Shown: positions 7,294-12,916 of the stretch, in pieces
Layout: the number at the start of each line of letters is the position of its first letter
Numbering within the stretch: the stretch's first letter is position 1
From: CAYFUR01 sp964346275
GTDB taxonomy: Bacteria; Sumerlaeota; Sumerlaeia; SLMS01
Length of the DNA: 12,916 nt
NCBI GenBank assembly: GCA_964346275.1
Contig: CAYFUR010000109.1
Location: 1 to 12,916 of the forward strand
Direction of reading: 5' to 3'
Notes under the pieces: model-generated
Told to the model about the DNA's origin: nothing
Databases searched by the model: none
The model's input: the letters and a program-made list of their open reading frames with translations, nothing else
Made by a program: the position numbers and the translations under genes

Positions 7294-7404
7294 TCTCCCA
7301 TCACAGAGTGAGAAGATTTCCCCCTTCATGGAAGTGAAAAGGTTGCACCGAGGGCGCCGAGTCCGGCAAATGGCACCGCTCACTGAGTCGCCGAAAGGAC
7401 CAGG

Positions 7405-8181
7405 ATGTCTCGCCTGATCGTTGTTTTGCCAGCCTATAATGAGGAAGACTGCCTGCCGCCGCTTCTTCGCAGCTTCCGGCGCCTGTTTCGCCGCCTGGAG
7501 GAGCGGGATCCCATGGTGATCGTGGTGAACGACGGCAGCCAGGATGGAACAGCAAGGGTCTCGGAAATCGCGGCCAGGCGCATGCCCCTTCGCCTGGTCA
7601 ACCACGAGCGGAACAAAGGCCTGGGCGAAGCAATCAAGACAGGTTTGCGGGCAGCGCTGGAAGAATCCCGCAGTGATCAGGATGTCATCATTGGAATGGA
7701 TGCGGACAACACCCATCCGCCGCGCCACGTGATCCCCATGCTCAAGCGAATCGAAGCGGGAGCGGACCTGGTCATCGCTTCGCGATACCGCCGCGGCTCG
7801 CGCCAGGTCGGCGTGCCGCTCCATCGCCAGCTCATGAGCCTGGGGGCCTTGCTCCTGTTCAAAATCTTTCTCCAATTACCAGGAGTCCGGGACTATACAT
7901 GCGGCTTCCGCGCCTATCGCTCGGGCCTGATCCGGCGCGCTTTCGAGGAATACGGCGATTCCCTCATCACCCGAAACGGCTTTGCCTGCACGGATCAACT
8001 TCTCGTGAACCTGGCTTGCCTGGAACCCTTGCGTGTCGATGAAGTCCCTTTCATCCTCCGCTACGATAGGAAAGTGGGCGCATCCAAGCTCAATCTCGGC
8101 GTCACAATCGCCGAGACACTGAGGCTTCTGCTCGATGGGCGGAGAAAGCTGAAGAAGGCCCGCATGCGCCACTCGATGTGA
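7405..8181 (+). CDS. Family 2 glycosyltransferase, dolichol-phosphate mannosyltransferase (DPM1)-like
   Basis: 258 residues. AAAGGA is 5 nt before the ATG. The GT-A fold signatures are present: VVLPAYNEE (6-14), VVNDGSQDGT (40-49), HERNKGLGEAIKTGL (67-81), the metal-binding DXD as Asp99-Ala-Asp101 in GMDADNTHPP, IASRYRRGS, and DYTCGFRAYR (163-172), characteristic of the DPM1/polyprenol-phosphate sugar transferase branch. There is no C-terminal membrane domain, as in soluble DPM1 forms. The likely reaction moves a hexose from a nucleotide sugar to polyprenyl phosphate at the cytoplasmic face of the membrane. Such lipid-linked sugars are donors for GT-C enzymes like the one at the left end of the window, though the two are about 5.6 kb apart and a link is only an inference. 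It converges on the tRNA pair. Confidence 0.9.
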   Translation: MSRLIVVLPAYNEEDCLPPLLRSFRRLFRRLEERDPMVIVVNDGSQDGTARVSEIAARRMPLRLVNHERNKGLGEAIKTGLRAALEESRSDQDVIIGMDADNTHPPRHVIPMLKRIEAGADLVIASRYRRGSRQVGVPLHRQLMSLGALLLFKIFLQLPGVRDYTCGFRAYRSGLIRRAFEEYGDSLITRNGFACTDQLLVNLACLEPLRVDEVPFILRYDRKVGASKLNLGVTIAETLRLLLDGRRKLKKARMRHSM

Positions 8182-8193
8182 CTTCGCGGTCCC

Positions 8194-8279
8194 TGTGGAA
8201 AACTCTGTGAATAAAAAACATCGAGAGGGCTAAACCCAACCACTGGAACCATCGCCGTTTGTGAATAGCCTGTGGAAAA
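8194..8279 (-). other. Cluster of four DnaA-box-like 9-mers
   Basis: On the minus strand the 9-mers are TTTTCCACA (8279-8271), CTATTCACA (8268-8260), TTATTCACA (8214-8206) and TTTTCCACA (8202-8194). Three fit the relaxed DnaA box TTWTNCACA and one has a single mismatch. All four point the same way, grouped as two close pairs 11 and 12 nt apart (start to start) and mirrored in order. The cluster fills most of the 99-nt gap between the glycosyltransferase stop and the tRNA-Glu 3' end. The A-run at 8213-8218 is the only AT-rich patch. The boxes are visible; that DnaA binds them is inference. Confidence 0.4.
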
Positions 8280-8280
8280 A

Positions 8281-8356
8281 TGGCACTCCCAAGGGGATTT
8301 GAACCCCTGTTTCCGCCGTGAGAGGGCGGCGTCCTAAACCACTAGACGATGGGAGC
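8281..8356 (-). tRNA. tRNA-Glu, anticodon CTC
   Basis: The minus strand folds into a full cloverleaf of 76 nt with encoded CCA (8283-8281) and discriminator G. The 7-bp acceptor stem starts GCTCCCA and ends with a G1-U72 wobble. The anticodon stem CCGCC/GGCGG flanks the loop CTCTCAC, giving anticodon CTC. The D arm is GTCT/GGAC, and the T arm has TTCAAAT closed by AGGGG/CCCCT. It follows tRNA-Gln by 21 nt on the same strand, probably as one transcript. Confidence 0.96.
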
Positions 8357-8377
8357 GCAGACGCCTTCGTTTGTGAG

Positions 8378-8453
8378 TGGCTGGGGAGGGAGGACTCGAA
8401 CCCCCAACATTCAGAACCAGAATCTGACGTGCTACCACTTGCACCACTCCCCA
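8378..8453 (-). tRNA. tRNA-Gln, anticodon CTG
   Basis: The minus-strand 76-nt cloverleaf has acceptor stem TGGGGAG/CTCCCCA with the weak U1-A72 pair typical of tRNA-Gln, discriminator G and encoded CCA (8380-8378). The anticodon stem TCAGA/TCTGA encloses TTCTGGT, so the anticodon is CTG. The T loop is TTCGAGT, with a G51-U63 wobble in the T stem. It is the first gene of the Gln-Glu tRNA transcript; a promoter candidate lies 46 nt upstream. Confidence 0.96.
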
Positions 8454-8459
8454 ACACAG

Positions 8460-8490
8460 CCTGTCCGAGTTGGTGCCCTGCCCGGACAAG
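8460..8490 (-). other. Inverted repeat in the tRNA leader
   Basis: On the minus strand CTTGTCCG (8490-8483) pairs with CGGACAGG (8467-8460): eight base pairs including one G-U, around a 15-nt loop. It lies between the candidate promoter and tRNA-Gln, so it would fold in the 5' leader of the precursor, where it might guide processing. No T-run follows, so it is not a terminator. Confidence 0.35.
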
Positions 8491-8498
8491 AGTCCGTA

Positions 8499-8526
8499 TC
8501 CCTAGTCAGAAAGCGGCGAAAGTCAA
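8499..8526 (-). promoter_or_regulatory. Candidate promoter of the tRNA-Gln/tRNA-Glu transcript
   Basis: On the minus strand TTGACT (8526-8521) and TAGGGA (8504-8499) are 16 nt apart. The -35 matches five of six; the -10 is only fair. It lies 46 nt upstream of the mature tRNA-Gln 5' end, a sensible leader length. Confidence 0.4.
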
Positions 8527-8822
8527 GGGTGAATTCCAACCCTTTCCGACGATTTTCGCCCCCCATTTTGCGATGAGCCGAAAGCAGGGAGCGCAAAATA
8601 ACGTCACCGGAAAAGTCCTGTAAAATCAGTTACTCAGGCCGTTCCCACCCTTCAGGCGTTTTTCGTTGACCATCCAGTGTGCCAACCCCATCTTAAGTTG
8701 CTGTGTTCCCGATGTAATCAGAACACACAGCCAGACAGAAAAATGCAGTTAAATTGCGGTAAATCAGTGCTCTATCCCGCAGAAACCGCGTCACCGAAAA
8801 GCCGGAGAGAAACCTCCATTCT
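8527..8822. other. Non-coding region upstream of the mglA operon with short repeats
   Basis: I see no credible gene in these roughly 300 bases. What is visible: a 7-bp inverted repeat TGTGTTC/GAACACA (8702-8708 and 8721-8727, 12-nt spacer); three copies of a GTAA-A(0-2)-TCAG element at 8620-8629, 8714-8721 and 8759-8767; and CGTCACCG followed by AAAAG at 8602-8615 and again at 8789-8801. These are good candidates for operator sites of the divergent tRNA and mglA transcription units. A convincing -35/-10 pair for the mglA operon could not be assigned. GGAG (8804-8807) is the likely but distant ribosome site and could pair with CTCC (8814-8817). Confidence 0.4.
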
Positions 8823-9437
8823 ATGCCCATAATCAATTACCGGACCCGGGAAATTAACTGCAAAATCGTCTACGTGGGCCCTTCCCTCGGTGGAAAAACG
8901 ACGAATATCCAGCACATCCATGGGCTCGTTCCCGACCGGAGCCGCACAAAGCTCTCCAGCATCGATACCGAGGGAGACCGCACCCTCTTCTTCGACTATT
9001 TCGCCATGGAACTCGACGACATCGCGGGATTTAAAACCAAATTTCTCATCTATGGCGTGCCGGGCCAGCCTTACTACCGCTCGACACGCAAAATGGTTCT
9101 CAACGGCGTGGACGGATTGGTGTTCGTGGCCGACAGCGACAAGTCCCGTCTAGAGGACAACCTGGAGTCCCTCCAGGACCTCAAGACCATGATGAAGGAG
9201 TATGGCTACGATTACTCCACCATTCCACTGATCTTCCAGTATAACAAGCGCGACCTCTTCTATGTGACGGATTCGGAGGAATTCGAGGAAGTGCTCAACG
9301 AACGGGGATGCCGCTCCTTTGAGGCCGTCGCCATCCGCGGTGAAGGAGTGATGGAGACGTTCCAGGCGATCTGTCACGAAGTCGTTCAGAAACTGAATGC
9401 CACCTTGGAGCAACAGTATGGAGGTTCCTATCGTTAG
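8823..9437 (+). CDS. mglA: MglA-family small Ras-like GTPase
   Basis: 204 residues, MglA-sized. MPIINYRTREINCKIVY at the N-terminus is characteristic of the family. The P-loop is GPSLGGKT (19-26). TEGDRTLFFDY (49-59) is the MglA switch I region. The switch II motif is VPGQPYY (79-85), in place of the DxxG of classical Ras proteins. GVDGLVFVADS follows, and QYNKRDL (139-145) gives guanine specificity. In Myxococcus, MglA-GTP marks the leading pole and directs motility; related proteins steer polarity, pili or surface assembly. The gene is followed after 42 nt by a roadblock protein, the expected regulator, and then by a secreted deacetylase, probably one operon. A GGAG lies 15 nt before the ATG, so initiation may be modest. 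Motility genes are not in the window, so the process it controls is unknown. Confidence 0.93.
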   Translation: MPIINYRTREINCKIVYVGPSLGGKTTNIQHIHGLVPDRSRTKLSSIDTEGDRTLFFDYFAMELDDIAGFKTKFLIYGVPGQPYYRSTRKMVLNGVDGLVFVADSDKSRLEDNLESLQDLKTMMKEYGYDYSTIPLIFQYNKRDLFYVTDSEEFEEVLNERGCRSFEAVAIRGEGVMETFQAICHEVVQKLNATLEQQYGGSYR

Positions 9438-9479
9438 TCCTGCAAGAAACCCGGTGGACACAGAGAGATAATAAGACCG

Positions 9480-9992
9480 ATGACCCCACGAAAGCAGGAA
9501 AGCAGATCCGGAACAGAAATCGTCCAGTTTTCAGGGGATACCCTGGATGCAATGGATGACGCTTTGGACACGTTACTGGAAGAAAGTGGTGCCCGTTGCG
9601 CCCTTGTCATCGATCGGACAGGGTGCATCCTCGCCTCTTCAGGAGAATTCGAACCCATTGGAAAAGACACCATGGGAGCGACAGCGGCAGGCGTTGTTGC
9701 CGCCCTCAACACCATGGTGGCCAACGCATCGAGCCCCGAAGTCTCGATCCGCCTCTATGGCGCCGACGTGGACAAGGTGCATTTCCTGGTGATTGCAGAC
9801 CGGGTGATCCTGACCCTTCTTTATTCCCGCCGCACGACAGCCGGGCGCGTTCGTTCAGCAGCCAAGAGTTTCGCCCAGGCCGTGGCGCCTCTCATCGAAA
9901 ACCAGGACGATACGACCAATCACGAACACCTGGTCAAATCCGTCCAATTCATCGAAAACAAACTCAACGACATGTTTAAGGATATGATCTGA
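9480..9992 (+). CDS. Roadblock/LC7-domain protein, MglB-like partner of the GTPase
   Basis: 170 residues. After a charged N-terminus (1-15), about residues 20-135 form one roadblock/LC7 domain: an amphipathic helix LDAMDDALDTLLEES, a strand pair ALVIDRTGCILASSG (41-55), a helix with GATAAGVVAALNTMV, then strands SIRLYGADVDKVHFLVI and VILTLLYSR, and a final helix. The C-terminal 35 residues are helical and rich in charged and amide side chains. Roadblock proteins dimerise and, in the MglA/MglB case, act as GTPase-activating partners at the cell pole. The position directly after mglA supports that role. The ribosome site is weak (GAGAG about 12 nt upstream). The stop is 5 nt before the deacetylase ATG, indicating tight coupling. 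It could instead be an adaptor without GAP activity. Confidence 0.88.
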   Translation: MTPRKQESRSGTEIVQFSGDTLDAMDDALDTLLEESGARCALVIDRTGCILASSGEFEPIGKDTMGATAAGVVAALNTMVANASSPEVSIRLYGADVDKVHFLVIADRVILTLLYSRRTTAGRVRSAAKSFAQAVAPLIENQDDTTNHEHLVKSVQFIENKLNDMFKDMI

Positions 9993-9997
9993 AGCCT

Positions 9998-11215
9998 ATG
10001 AAGCGTTTTGCAAATTCCGTTTTTCGGAGCGCCCGTCTCGGCCTGCTGCTTTTCGTTCCCGGACTCCTTGCCGCACAGTCCCCCTTGATCCTCGATAATA
10101 CCGACGCCCGTTTCTCCGGCGACAACACCGAGGGCGCCGTGATCCTCATGTATCATGGACTCGATGAAAACTTTGGCCAGAATCCCCAAGGGTTCCGGCA
10201 GCAAATGGACTACCTCGCGCAAAACGGCTATCACTGCATCACGCTGGATCACTTGAAAAACTGGATCGAAACGGGAGAGCCGGCCCTGCCGGATAAGCCC
10301 GTGGTCATCACCTTCGACGACAATTATATCACCGTCTATACAGTCGCTTATCCGAAAATGAAGGCCCTCAACCAGCAAGGGCACAACCTATTCGGCTACA
10401 ACTACGCCCATACGGCCTACGTGGGGGTTCCACCGGGCAGCGATCCCCCCACGGGTAGCGACCACGCCGATTGGACGGAGTTGAATGAGATGGAGGACGA
10501 GGGGGTTCTCTTCACGGAATCCCATACTGTCTGGCACATGGACTTGAGCAGCCTCGCCGTGGAAGACGTGCAAAGCGAGTTGGGCGATTCCAAGGCGGCC
10601 ATCGAGGCAAACATGGGCAAAACAGTCCGCCACCTCGCATACCCGTATGGCGGCTACAACGATACCGTGATCCAGGAGGCCGAGGCGGCAGGCTACGAAA
10701 CCGCCACCACCACCATCCAGGGGCTCAATACGCGCTTGACGCCGCTCTATGAACTCCGGCGCTACAATGTGACGCCCGACATGAGCGTCGGGAGCAACTT
10801 CACGACCGCTCTCGCCGAACTCAGCCAGCCGGGGGACGTCTGGGCTTCCTCCACCGCTGTTCCAGGATACTACGGCGCGGATTATCTCTATGCCGAGGCG
10901 GGCTCAGGGGATCGGCAAATGACCTGGGAATTCACCGTTCCCGAGGACGGGCGCTATCGCGTGGAAGCGTGGTGGGCCGCCCAGGATAACCGCGCCAGCA
11001 ACGCCCCGTATGCGATTGATTTCATTGGCCGCCAAGAAACGGTTCGCGTTGATCAGCGGGAAAACGGCGGCCAGTGGAACCTCCTGGCAGAAGGACATTT
11101 CTCCGCCAGTACACCCGCCGAGATCATGCTGAGCAACGATGCAGACGGATTCGTCATCGGCGATGCAATCCGCGTGACCCAGACACCCCTCTCAGACACC
11201 TGGGTTCTTCGCTAA
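9998..11215 (+). CDS. Secreted polysaccharide deacetylase (NodB/CE4) with a split golvesin-type domain
   Basis: 405 residues. A signal peptide covers about 1-26 (basic start, LLLFVPGLLAA, cleavage near AAQ). Residues 47-270 are a NodB domain: VILMYHGLDE (48-57), TFDD (105-108) with catalytic and metal-binding Asp107 and Asp108, HTVWH (176-180) giving the two metal histidines, and RHLAYPYGGYND (211-222). Such enzymes remove N- or O-acetyl groups from polysaccharides such as exopolysaccharide or peptidoglycan. Residues 281-393 match the golvesin C-terminal/Xly carbohydrate-binding type (STAVPGYYGADYLYA, GRYRVEAWW, NRASNAPY, NGGQWNLL, DGFVIGDAIRV). Its usual first strand (VDNTDxxFS) is not there but sits at residues 31-40 (ILDNTDARFS), before the NodB domain. 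The enzyme therefore appears inserted inside the binding domain. It starts 5 nt after the roadblock gene. Confidence 0.9.
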   Translation: MKRFANSVFRSARLGLLLFVPGLLAAQSPLILDNTDARFSGDNTEGAVILMYHGLDENFGQNPQGFRQQMDYLAQNGYHCITLDHLKNWIETGEPALPDKPVVITFDDNYITVYTVAYPKMKALNQQGHNLFGYNYAHTAYVGVPPGSDPPTGSDHADWTELNEMEDEGVLFTESHTVWHMDLSSLAVEDVQSELGDSKAAIEANMGKTVRHLAYPYGGYNDTVIQEAEAAGYETATTTIQGLNTRLTPLYELRRYNVTPDMSVGSNFTTALAELSQPGDVWASSTAVPGYYGADYLYAEAGSGDRQMTWEFTVPEDGRYRVEAWWAAQDNRASNAPYAIDFIGRQETVRVDQRENGGQWNLLAEGHFSASTPAEIMLSNDADGFVIGDAIRVTQTPLSDTWVLR

Positions 11216-11221
11216 AGCCGG

Positions 11222-12793
11222 TTATTCCGCACCTTCAATCCCCTTCATCAACTGGGACACGGTCACCTTCCGGCTCGTGCGCCCCAACTCCTCACCCTGG
11301 CTGTTATAGAGAATCCAGGTCGGCACGCGCATGACACCAAATTGGCTCGCCGTTTGGGGTGACTGGCGAACATCCACCCAGGCAAGAAGAGCCTTGTCGG
11401 CGAGACGCCCGAAAGCCGCATCTGATTTCAGGATCTTCGCCTGCTCCTCGGAAGGCTGGGCTCCCGTCATATGGAAATAAGCGATCAGAGGCCGGGCCTG
11501 CGGACCATTAAGTTCACGCCGGGCGACCTCGTAAGGCAGAAAACCGGGCAGAGCACCCTCCGCATCAGAATACTGGGTCTTATAAGTTAAAGAGCCGTTT
11601 GCCCCTCCGCCGCGCTCGCCCTCGCCGCTGATCTCTTCCGTATCGGCGGCGACCTCCCGGGAAACACTCTGCCGCACGGCCTCGCGCGCCTGGGGAGTCA
11701 GGCGAAAGAAGACGACATCCGAGCGAAGAGGCTCGACACGGCCATGGCTGAACCCGCCGCCAGGGATATAGATGTTCCCGCGCCGATAATCAGGGGCTGC
11801 GGTCGTATAGAGCCGCATGGGCAAATTGGGCTGGATCCTCAGCCATTGGCCGAGGCCGTTATCAGTAACCTGCGCATAGACGACATCGCTACTGAGCGCT
11901 CCGCCGGCATAGGTCCCGCAGAAAGTGACAAGATAAGGCCCTGCGGTTGCATTGGCGCCACGATAAAATGCGACGGGCAGGCTTGGATATTCCTCGCGCC
12001 AGGGGCCAAGACGCCCGGTAGCCAGAATGGGGCTCGAGAAAACACGTTTTGACCCCGGCTTGTTTTCACCAGTTGGCAGCCCGCCCCACACCCAGACGCG
12101 GCCGGAAACGGCCGCCGAATGGTGAAACCAAAGCGGCGAAGGCATCGCCGGACCGTTTTCCCATCCCGTAATCTCCCCATGACGGCCTACCAGGCCCGTG
12201 ACAACAGTATTCGTCGGGTCGAATGACTCCGTGTTGCCGCCGATAATATGGATATAGCCAGGAGTGGGAACCACCGTGAAACAGCTGCGCCCCGGCCCGG
12301 GAAAGGGCGAAGATTCCACCCACTGGGAAAGGCGCCCATCCTCGGACGGGCGCGCGATCAGCGCCGTCTTGTATTTCCGCCCCCCTTTTCCAATATCCTC
12401 CATCCCATCGGTTCCGCCTATGATATAGACAACATCGTTCAGGGCCACCGTGCTGTTGGATATATACGCCCGAATCTGCGGCAGGGGCCGCTCTTCGGAC
12501 CAGGGCCCGAGGCTGCCGTCGCCCCGGATCGGCGCCTTCTGAACGGAAGAGGTGTATCCCGCCTCGTTGGCGCGCTGGCCCGGTGCCGCCTGATCGAGGC
12601 CGCCGCCGAAGACATAGAGGTAGTCACCGAGAACGGCGGAACCATGCGTCTGGCGTCCCGATGGCATCGGCGTGGTGCTGGCGAAAGGCCCGCTCGATTG
12701 TTGGGCGGCGGCCTGGGCGAAGAAGAAGCAAAATGCCATGCAGGTTTCGAGAGGAAACCAGCTCTTGATCCAGCGGGGAAACCAGCTTTTCAT
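11222..12793 (-). CDS. Secreted Kelch-type beta-propeller fused to a CXXC-less thioredoxin-fold domain
   Basis: 523 residues. The start at 12793 has AGGA at 4-5 nt spacing and gives an N-terminal signal region (about 1-31, ending FFFAQAAAQQ). Six Kelch-like repeats follow at about 35-66, 95-128, 155-187, 206-239, 261-297 and 314-349. Most open with L-G-x-W and a following LP or FP, and close with a hydrophobic strand and a Gly-Gly pair. A Glu/Gly-rich linker (about 385-402) leads to a thioredoxin-fold domain (about 410-520) with RPLIAYFH, ALLAWVDVRQS and the cis-proline loop RVPTW (Pro491). Where thioredoxins carry WCxxC this has HMTGAQPSEE, without cysteine, so disulfide chemistry is unlikely. 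I infer an exported or periplasmic binding protein. No enzymatic activity can be assigned. It ends 6 nt from the convergent deacetylase. Confidence 0.85.
   Translation of the reverse strand: MKSWFPRWIKSWFPLETCMAFCFFFAQAAAQQSSGPFASTTPMPSGRQTHGSAVLGDYLYVFGGGLDQAAPGQRANEAGYTSSVQKAPIRGDGSLGPWSEERPLPQIRAYISNSTVALNDVVYIIGGTDGMEDIGKGGRKYKTALIARPSEDGRLSQWVESSPFPGPGRSCFTVVPTPGYIHIIGGNTESFDPTNTVVTGLVGRHGEITGWENGPAMPSPLWFHHSAAVSGRVWVWGGLPTGENKPGSKRVFSSPILATGRLGPWREEYPSLPVAFYRGANATAGPYLVTFCGTYAGGALSSDVVYAQVTDNGLGQWLRIQPNLPMRLYTTAAPDYRRGNIYIPGGGFSHGRVEPLRSDVVFFRLTPQAREAVRQSVSREVAADTEEISGEGERGGGANGSLTYKTQYSDAEGALPGFLPYEVARRELNGPQARPLIAYFHMTGAQPSEEQAKILKSDAAFGRLADKALLAWVDVRQSPQTASQFGVMRVPTWILYNSQGEELGRTSRKVTVSQLMKGIEGAE
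12752..12790 (-). repeat. 15-bp direct repeat at the start of the Kelch gene, period 24 bp
   Basis: Positions 12776-12790 and 12752-12766 agree at 13 of 15 bases and both encode KSWFP (residues 2-6 and 10-14). The period is exactly eight codons. It looks like a duplication that lengthened the n-region of the signal peptide. Confidence 0.75.
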
Positions 12794-12824
12794 TTTATCC
12801 TGCCTCTAAGGGTATCTACGTTGA

Positions 12825-12854
12825 AAATTACAGCCACACGGAGTGACTTGGCAA
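12825..12854 (-). promoter_or_regulatory. Candidate promoter for the Kelch-thioredoxin gene
   Basis: On the minus strand TTGCCA (12854-12849) and TAATTT (12830-12825) are 18 nt apart. The -35 matches five of six, the -10 three of six. Transcription would start about 25-30 nt before the ATG. Confidence 0.35.
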
Positions 12855-12890
12855 GTAGGTTCTAGTCGAACTCACCAGATTGAACTTTGA

Positions 12891-12907
12891 AGAAAAGAAA
12901 AGAAAAG
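12891..12907 (+). repeat. Short pentanucleotide tandem repeat (AGAAA x3)
   Basis: Three perfect AGAAA units followed by AG and a G-run near the right edge, about 100 nt upstream of the Kelch gene start. All purine on the plus strand. Length variation by slippage is conceivable, but three units are few. Confidence 0.5.
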
Positions 12908-12916
12908 GGGGACGGC

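Noticed and set aside
8318..8623. Short open frames running through the tRNA genes
   Set aside because: They cross two perfect cloverleaf tRNAs on the other strand and have no coding features.
8182..8822. tRNA locus as a mobile-element insertion (attachment) site
   Set aside because: No integrase gene, no duplicated tRNA 3' end and no change in gene character on either side.
11744..12865. Plus-strand open frames opposite the Kelch gene
   Set aside because: The minus-strand frame has repeated Kelch signatures and a signal peptide; the plus-strand frames have no motif and no ribosome site.

Overview
The window reads as chromosomal DNA of a moderately GC-rich, Gram-negative-type bacterium. A lipobox (MsrB), cleavable signal peptides, a pilin-like family common in little-cultured phyla, an MglA/roadblock pair and a golvesin-type carbohydrate-binding domain together suggest a lineage such as Sumerlaeota, Hydrogenedentota or a PVC/FCB relative. 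That placement is inference from protein style only. I see no phage, transposon, CRISPR array or rRNA.

Layout. Positions 2-1807 carry a membrane GT-C glycosyltransferase that runs off the left edge. Converging on it is msrB (1826-2338, minus), encoding a lipoprotein-type methionine sulfoxide reductase with a well-placed internal Shine-Dalgarno that could also give a cytosolic form. Divergent from msrB are two tandem paralogues (2506-3201 and 3318-3983). They are pilin-like membrane proteins with proline-rich N-terminal tails and no prepilin-peptidase motif. Next comes a tight two-gene operon, proA plus a HAD hydrolase (4194-6140). An AmrS-like radical SAM gene (6203-7225, minus) and a DPM1-like family 2 glycosyltransferase (7405-8181, plus) are divergent.

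Positions 8182-8822 are non-coding apart from two minus-strand tRNA genes, Gln(CTG) then Glu(CTC). Four DnaA-box-like 9-mers, all in one orientation, lie directly downstream of tRNA-Glu. A candidate tRNA promoter and several repeats lie upstream of tRNA-Gln.

Positions 8823-11215 look like one operon: an MglA-family GTPase, a roadblock/LC7 (MglB-like) partner, and a secreted polysaccharide deacetylase whose NodB domain appears inserted inside a golvesin-type domain. This links a polarity-type GTPase switch to a cell-surface carbohydrate enzyme. Converging on it with a 6-nt gap is a large secreted protein (11222-12793, minus): a six-repeat Kelch-like propeller fused to a thioredoxin-fold domain that has no CXXC motif.

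Most of the window is housekeeping (proline synthesis, Met-SO repair, tRNAs) mixed with envelope functions (two glycosyltransferases, deacetylase, pilin-like proteins). The least ordinary parts are the deacetylase architecture and its MglA/roadblock operon, the pilin-like pair, the Kelch-thioredoxin fusion, and the DnaA-box cluster beside the tRNAs.
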